Shown: one piece after another, positions 14,715 to 16,454 of the stretch
Layout of the letters: the number at the start of each line of letters is the position of its first letter
Numbering within the stretch: position 1 is the first letter of the stretch
Source: an uncultured Chloroflexota bacterium
GTDB lineage: Bacteria; Chloroflexota; Limnocylindria; Limnocylindrales; Limnocylindraceae
Direction: 5' to 3'
DNA length: 16,454 nucleotides
Assembly: GCA_903938075.1 (NCBI GenBank)
Contig: CAJABS010000059.1
Span: 1 to 16,454, forward strand
The notes under the pieces: model-generated
Told to the model about the DNA's origin: nothing
Databases searched by the model: none
What the model saw: the letters and a program-made list of their open reading frames with translations, nothing else
Position numbers and translations under genes: made by a program

Positions 14715-15486
14715 CAGCACGCTTCGCCATCTTCTTCTTGTAGGCGGCAATCACTCGCTTCGCTGGTCCATCCGCCACAATCCGGCCTCCCTCAAGCTCA
14801 ACTGCACGCGTGCAGAAGGCAGCCGCAGAGTCAAGGTCGTGCGTCACGAAGACGATTGCTCGTGCTCGCTTCATCAACTCTGTAATGCGACCCCGTGACT
14901 TTTCAATGAAGGCGGCATCGCCAGTCGAGAGCACCTCATCAAGAAGCAGTACGTCTGGCTCAACGGAGGTCGCAACGCTGAATCCAAGTCGAGCGCGCAT
15001 ACCTGAGCTGTAGGTGCGCACCTCTGCATCGGCGAATTCTCCTAGCCCTGCAAACTCAAGAATTGACGGTACGCGCCGTACCATCTCCGCGTGAGGCACC
15101 CCAAGAAACTCACCGACAAGAAGGGTGTTCTCGCGAGCATTAAGTGCCGGGTCAAAACCGGCGCCAAGCTGCAAGAGTGTGGCGATCTTCCCCCGAACTT
15201 CAATGGTGCCAGCTGAGGGCTCTAGGATCCCGGCGAGCACCTGCAGCATGGTGCTCTTTCCCGCACCATTCGGCCCGATCACCGCGACGGATTCCCCTGC
15301 CTCAACACGGAAATCTACGTCGCGTAGTGCCCAAAACTTGCCACTCTGGGAGTGGCGGCCATCGCGCAGCACCGTGTCGCGCAGCTTGCGCTTCTTATTG
15401 AGTCGCAGGTCGTACTGCACCCCGAGCCCAGTGAGCAGGATCGGAGGAGGAGCAGCCTTGGCGCGTGAGCTTTTCCGCTGCGCCAT
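14671..15486 (-). CDS. Polysaccharide/teichoic-acid type ABC exporter, ATP-binding protein
   Basis: This 271-residue ATPase belongs to the Wzt/TagH/RfbE-like group that powers export of lipid-linked glycans across the cytoplasmic membrane. The Walker A motif GPNGAGKST is at 71-79, the Q-loop region IATLLQLGAGFDP at 101-113, the ABC signature YSSGMRARL at 159-167, the Walker B motif VLLLDE at 179-184 and the switch histidine H216 in VFVTHDLDSA. The C-terminus ends after a basic helix (AAYKKKMAKRAAM), so there is no carbohydrate-binding domain of the kind fused to E. coli O9a Wzt. The start ATG directly follows the permease stop (TAGATG) with GAAGGTG about 10 nt upstream, which supports translational coupling. 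The 3' end overlaps mreC on the opposite strand. The exported glycan cannot be told from this window. Confidence 0.92.
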   Translation of the reverse strand: MAQRKSSRAKAAPPPILLTGLGVQYDLRLNKKRKLRDTVLRDGRHSQSGKFWALRDVDFRVEAGESVAVIGPNGAGKSTMLQVLAGILEPSAGTIEVRGKIATLLQLGAGFDPALNARENTLLVGEFLGVPHAEMVRRVPSILEFAGLGEFADAEVRTYSSGMRARLGFSVATSVEPDVLLLDEVLSTGDAAFIEKSRGRITELMKRARAIVFVTHDLDSAAAFCTRAVELEGGRIVADGPAKRVIAAYKKKMAKRAAMASRSDQAARRGS

Positions 15487-16341
15487 CTACAGCACCTTCA
15501 CGAAAAGCGGCGAAACCCGCCGGAAGAGGTAGATCGAGAACAGCGTCGCCGGAATTGCGGTGAGAGCGAGGATGCCGAGCGCCTCCCACTCTGGGGAGCG
15601 GCCGTAGAAGAGAGCGTCGCGGTATCCAGAGAAGATCCAGGTAAATGGATTGATGGTGACGAAGAAGCCAAACCATGGGTACTGATCGCCGAGCGCCTGG
15701 AGCTTTTCAATTGGGAAGAGTGCAGGAGAGAGATAGAACCAGATGCGCAGTCCATGGGGGATGAAGTTGGAGATGTCGCGGAAGAAGACGGCCACTGCGC
15801 TGAGCATGATGACGGCCGGGACCGTCCAGAGGAACTGCACGGCCGCGACAGGAAGAACCGCGAGCGCCCAAGGGGTGAGTCGGTCGGGATAGAGCAGGTA
15901 GAGCGCACCGAGCGGTACGAGTGCAAAAAAGAAGTTTGCAACGCTGGCCAAAACGGAAGAGGCCGGAAGGACGAGATGAGGGAAGGCGATCTGGCGCATG
16001 ACCTGCTCTCGGCTGCGAACCGAAGTCGTAGCGGAGCCGAGCGCAGCGGAGAACCACTTCCAAGGGAGGATGGCGGAGCCGAGGAAGAGGAGGATCGCTG
16101 GCTGAGCCTGCTGGAAGATGACGCTGACCAGCAAGAAATAGACGAAGAGCTGAAGGGCCGGGTCGAGGAACCACCAGATGTTCCCAAGAACGGAGTTGGC
16201 CCCCTTGTTTCGGATCTCGGACATTGTCAGGTACCAGACAAGCCGGCGGCGCTCCACAAGAGAGGCTAGGCTCTCAAGGATGGTGCCGATAGTGCCGCGG
16301 CGCGGCCTACCGACGGTCAGTTCCGTGCTGTGGGTCGTCAT
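15487..16341 (-). CDS. Polysaccharide/teichoic-acid type ABC exporter, permease
   Basis: This 284-residue membrane protein is an ABC-2 type permease of the Wzm/TagG/RfbA group. After a cytoplasmic N-terminus with an amphipathic stretch (RRRLVWYLTMSEIRNK, 31-46) come about six hydrophobic segments (near 60-77, 83-101, 126-150, 158-184, 197-212, 254-273). Conserved family landmarks are LGNIWWFLDPALQLFVYF (begins at 52), SREQVMRQIAFPHLVLP (begins at 110) and NPFTWIFSGYRDALFYG (231-247). The start ATG at 16341 is supported by the -10 motif 9 nt upstream. The downstream ATPase gene abuts with no gap. Together they should form a two-plus-two transporter for a surface glycan, fitting the neighbouring shape genes only in the general sense of envelope building. 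Confidence 0.92.
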   Translation of the reverse strand: MTTHSTELTVGRPRRGTIGTILESLASLVERRRLVWYLTMSEIRNKGANSVLGNIWWFLDPALQLFVYFLLVSVIFQQAQPAILLFLGSAILPWKWFSAALGSATTSVRSREQVMRQIAFPHLVLPASSVLASVANFFFALVPLGALYLLYPDRLTPWALAVLPVAAVQFLWTVPAVIMLSAVAVFFRDISNFIPHGLRIWFYLSPALFPIEKLQALGDQYPWFGFFVTINPFTWIFSGYRDALFYGRSPEWEALGILALTAIPATLFSIYLFRRVSPLFVKVL

Positions 16342-16350
16342 GAGAGGGCG

Positions 16351-16359
16351 AGAATAGCA
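16351..16359 (-). promoter_or_regulatory. Predicted -10 promoter of the ABC exporter operon, TGC-TATTCT
   Basis: On the minus strand TGC followed by TATTCT lies 9 nt before the permease ATG, the same geometry as the HNH gene. A leaderless or 1-3 nt leader transcript is expected. It faces away from the promoter of the right-edge gene in a 74-base divergent gap. Confidence 0.5.
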
Positions 16360-16370
16360 CCCGTCCCCCC

Positions 16371-16376
16371 TATACT
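16371..16376 (+). promoter_or_regulatory. Candidate -10 promoter of the right-edge gene, TATACT
   Basis: TATACT differs from TATAAT at one position and lies 39 nt before the ATG at 16416, so the mRNA would have a leader of about 30 nt with a ribosome site. The upstream bases are a C-run, not TGC, and no -35 consensus is visible. Confidence 0.5.
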
Positions 16377-16398
16377 GCCCCTAACAAGGTCCCTACTG

Positions 16399-16405
16399 AA
16401 GGAGG
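16399..16405 (+). promoter_or_regulatory. Strong Shine-Dalgarno site AAGGAGG of the right-edge gene
   Basis: AAGGAGG followed by ATCAC is close to the full anti-16S complement and lies 10 nt before the ATG at 16416. It is the strongest ribosome site in the window, where most genes lack one. Confidence 0.7.
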
Positions 16406-16415
16406 ATCACTGAGC

Positions 16416-16454
16416 ATGAACCCGATCGCACGCCTACGCGCCCGAGCCGCCGCC
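16416..16454 (+). CDS. Start of an unidentified gene, cut by window edge
   Basis: Thirteen codons are visible from an ATG preceded by a strong ribosome site and a good -10 element. The residues MNPIARLRARAAA are basic and alanine-rich, which would suit the n-region of a membrane or secreted protein or a short cytoplasmic tail. That is only a guess, and the product cannot be identified. Confidence 0.6.
   Translation, partial: MNPIARLRARAAA

Noticed and set aside
16348..16357. GCGAGAATAG at 16348-16357 matches the pdxS promoter segment at 574-583 and could be a plus-strand promoter
   Set aside because: The nearer TATACT fits the right-edge gene better, and the minus-strand reading TGC-TATTCT explains the site; the 10-base match is likely chance.
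16361..16384. C-runs near 16361-16384 as a minus-strand G-quadruplex
   Set aside because: Only three separate runs of three or more are present, so the four-run rule is not met.

Overview
The window looks like a chromosomal segment of a GC-rich, compact bacterial genome. Coding density is very high: the longest gap between genes is about 140 bases, many genes abut or overlap, and I see no tRNA, rRNA, CRISPR array, insertion sequence or prophage gene. The gene set combines PdxS/PdxT, a SpoIIIAA/Ycf45-type ATPase with an R3H domain, a CBS-less GuaB3 protein, a UPF0182 membrane protein and RadC-MreB-MreC. Together with apparent leaderless starts, this fits Chloroflexota best, possibly a streamlined freshwater or soil lineage such as Limnocylindria. 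Some actinobacterial lineages share several of these families, so the assignment is an inference and not proven.

Layout from left to right. A partial HNH endonuclease gene (1-500, minus) diverges from pdxS-pdxT (587-2105, plus), which encode the two subunits of the DXP-independent pyridoxal phosphate synthase. A long plus-strand run follows: the R3H-domain ATPase (2159-4093), thymidylate kinase tmk (4100-4720), guaB3 (4717-5862), GMP synthase guaA (5852-7432), an unrecognised small protein (7429-7905), a 997-residue UPF0182 membrane protein (7934-10927) and a CPBP-family membrane protease (10938-11918). After a 140-base gap comes the shape cluster radC-mreB-mreC (12059-14714). It is met head-on by a minus-strand two-gene polysaccharide-type ABC exporter (permease 16341-15487, ATPase 15486-14671), whose last gene overlaps the end of mreC by 44 bases. 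At the right edge a new plus-strand gene begins (16416), with a strong Shine-Dalgarno site and only 13 codons visible.

The genes are mostly housekeeping: cofactor (PLP) synthesis, nucleotide supply (dTMP to dTDP, guanine nucleotides), cell shape and cell-surface glycan export. The most striking non-coding pattern is a shared promoter-like motif, (T/C)GC followed by a NANNNT -10 hexamer. It lies exactly 6 nt before the start codon of four genes (pdxS, the R3H ATPase, guaB3, mreB) and 9 nt before two more (HNH, ABC permease). This implies leaderless or nearly leaderless mRNAs and defines likely transcription units, including an internal promoter for guaB3 inside the end of tmk. A second notable signal is a canonical G-quadruplex motif filling the radC-mreB gap, where the mreB -35 region should be.

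I did not find a convincing new defence or mobile system. The HNH and RadC proteins are ordinary members of widespread families in a housekeeping setting.
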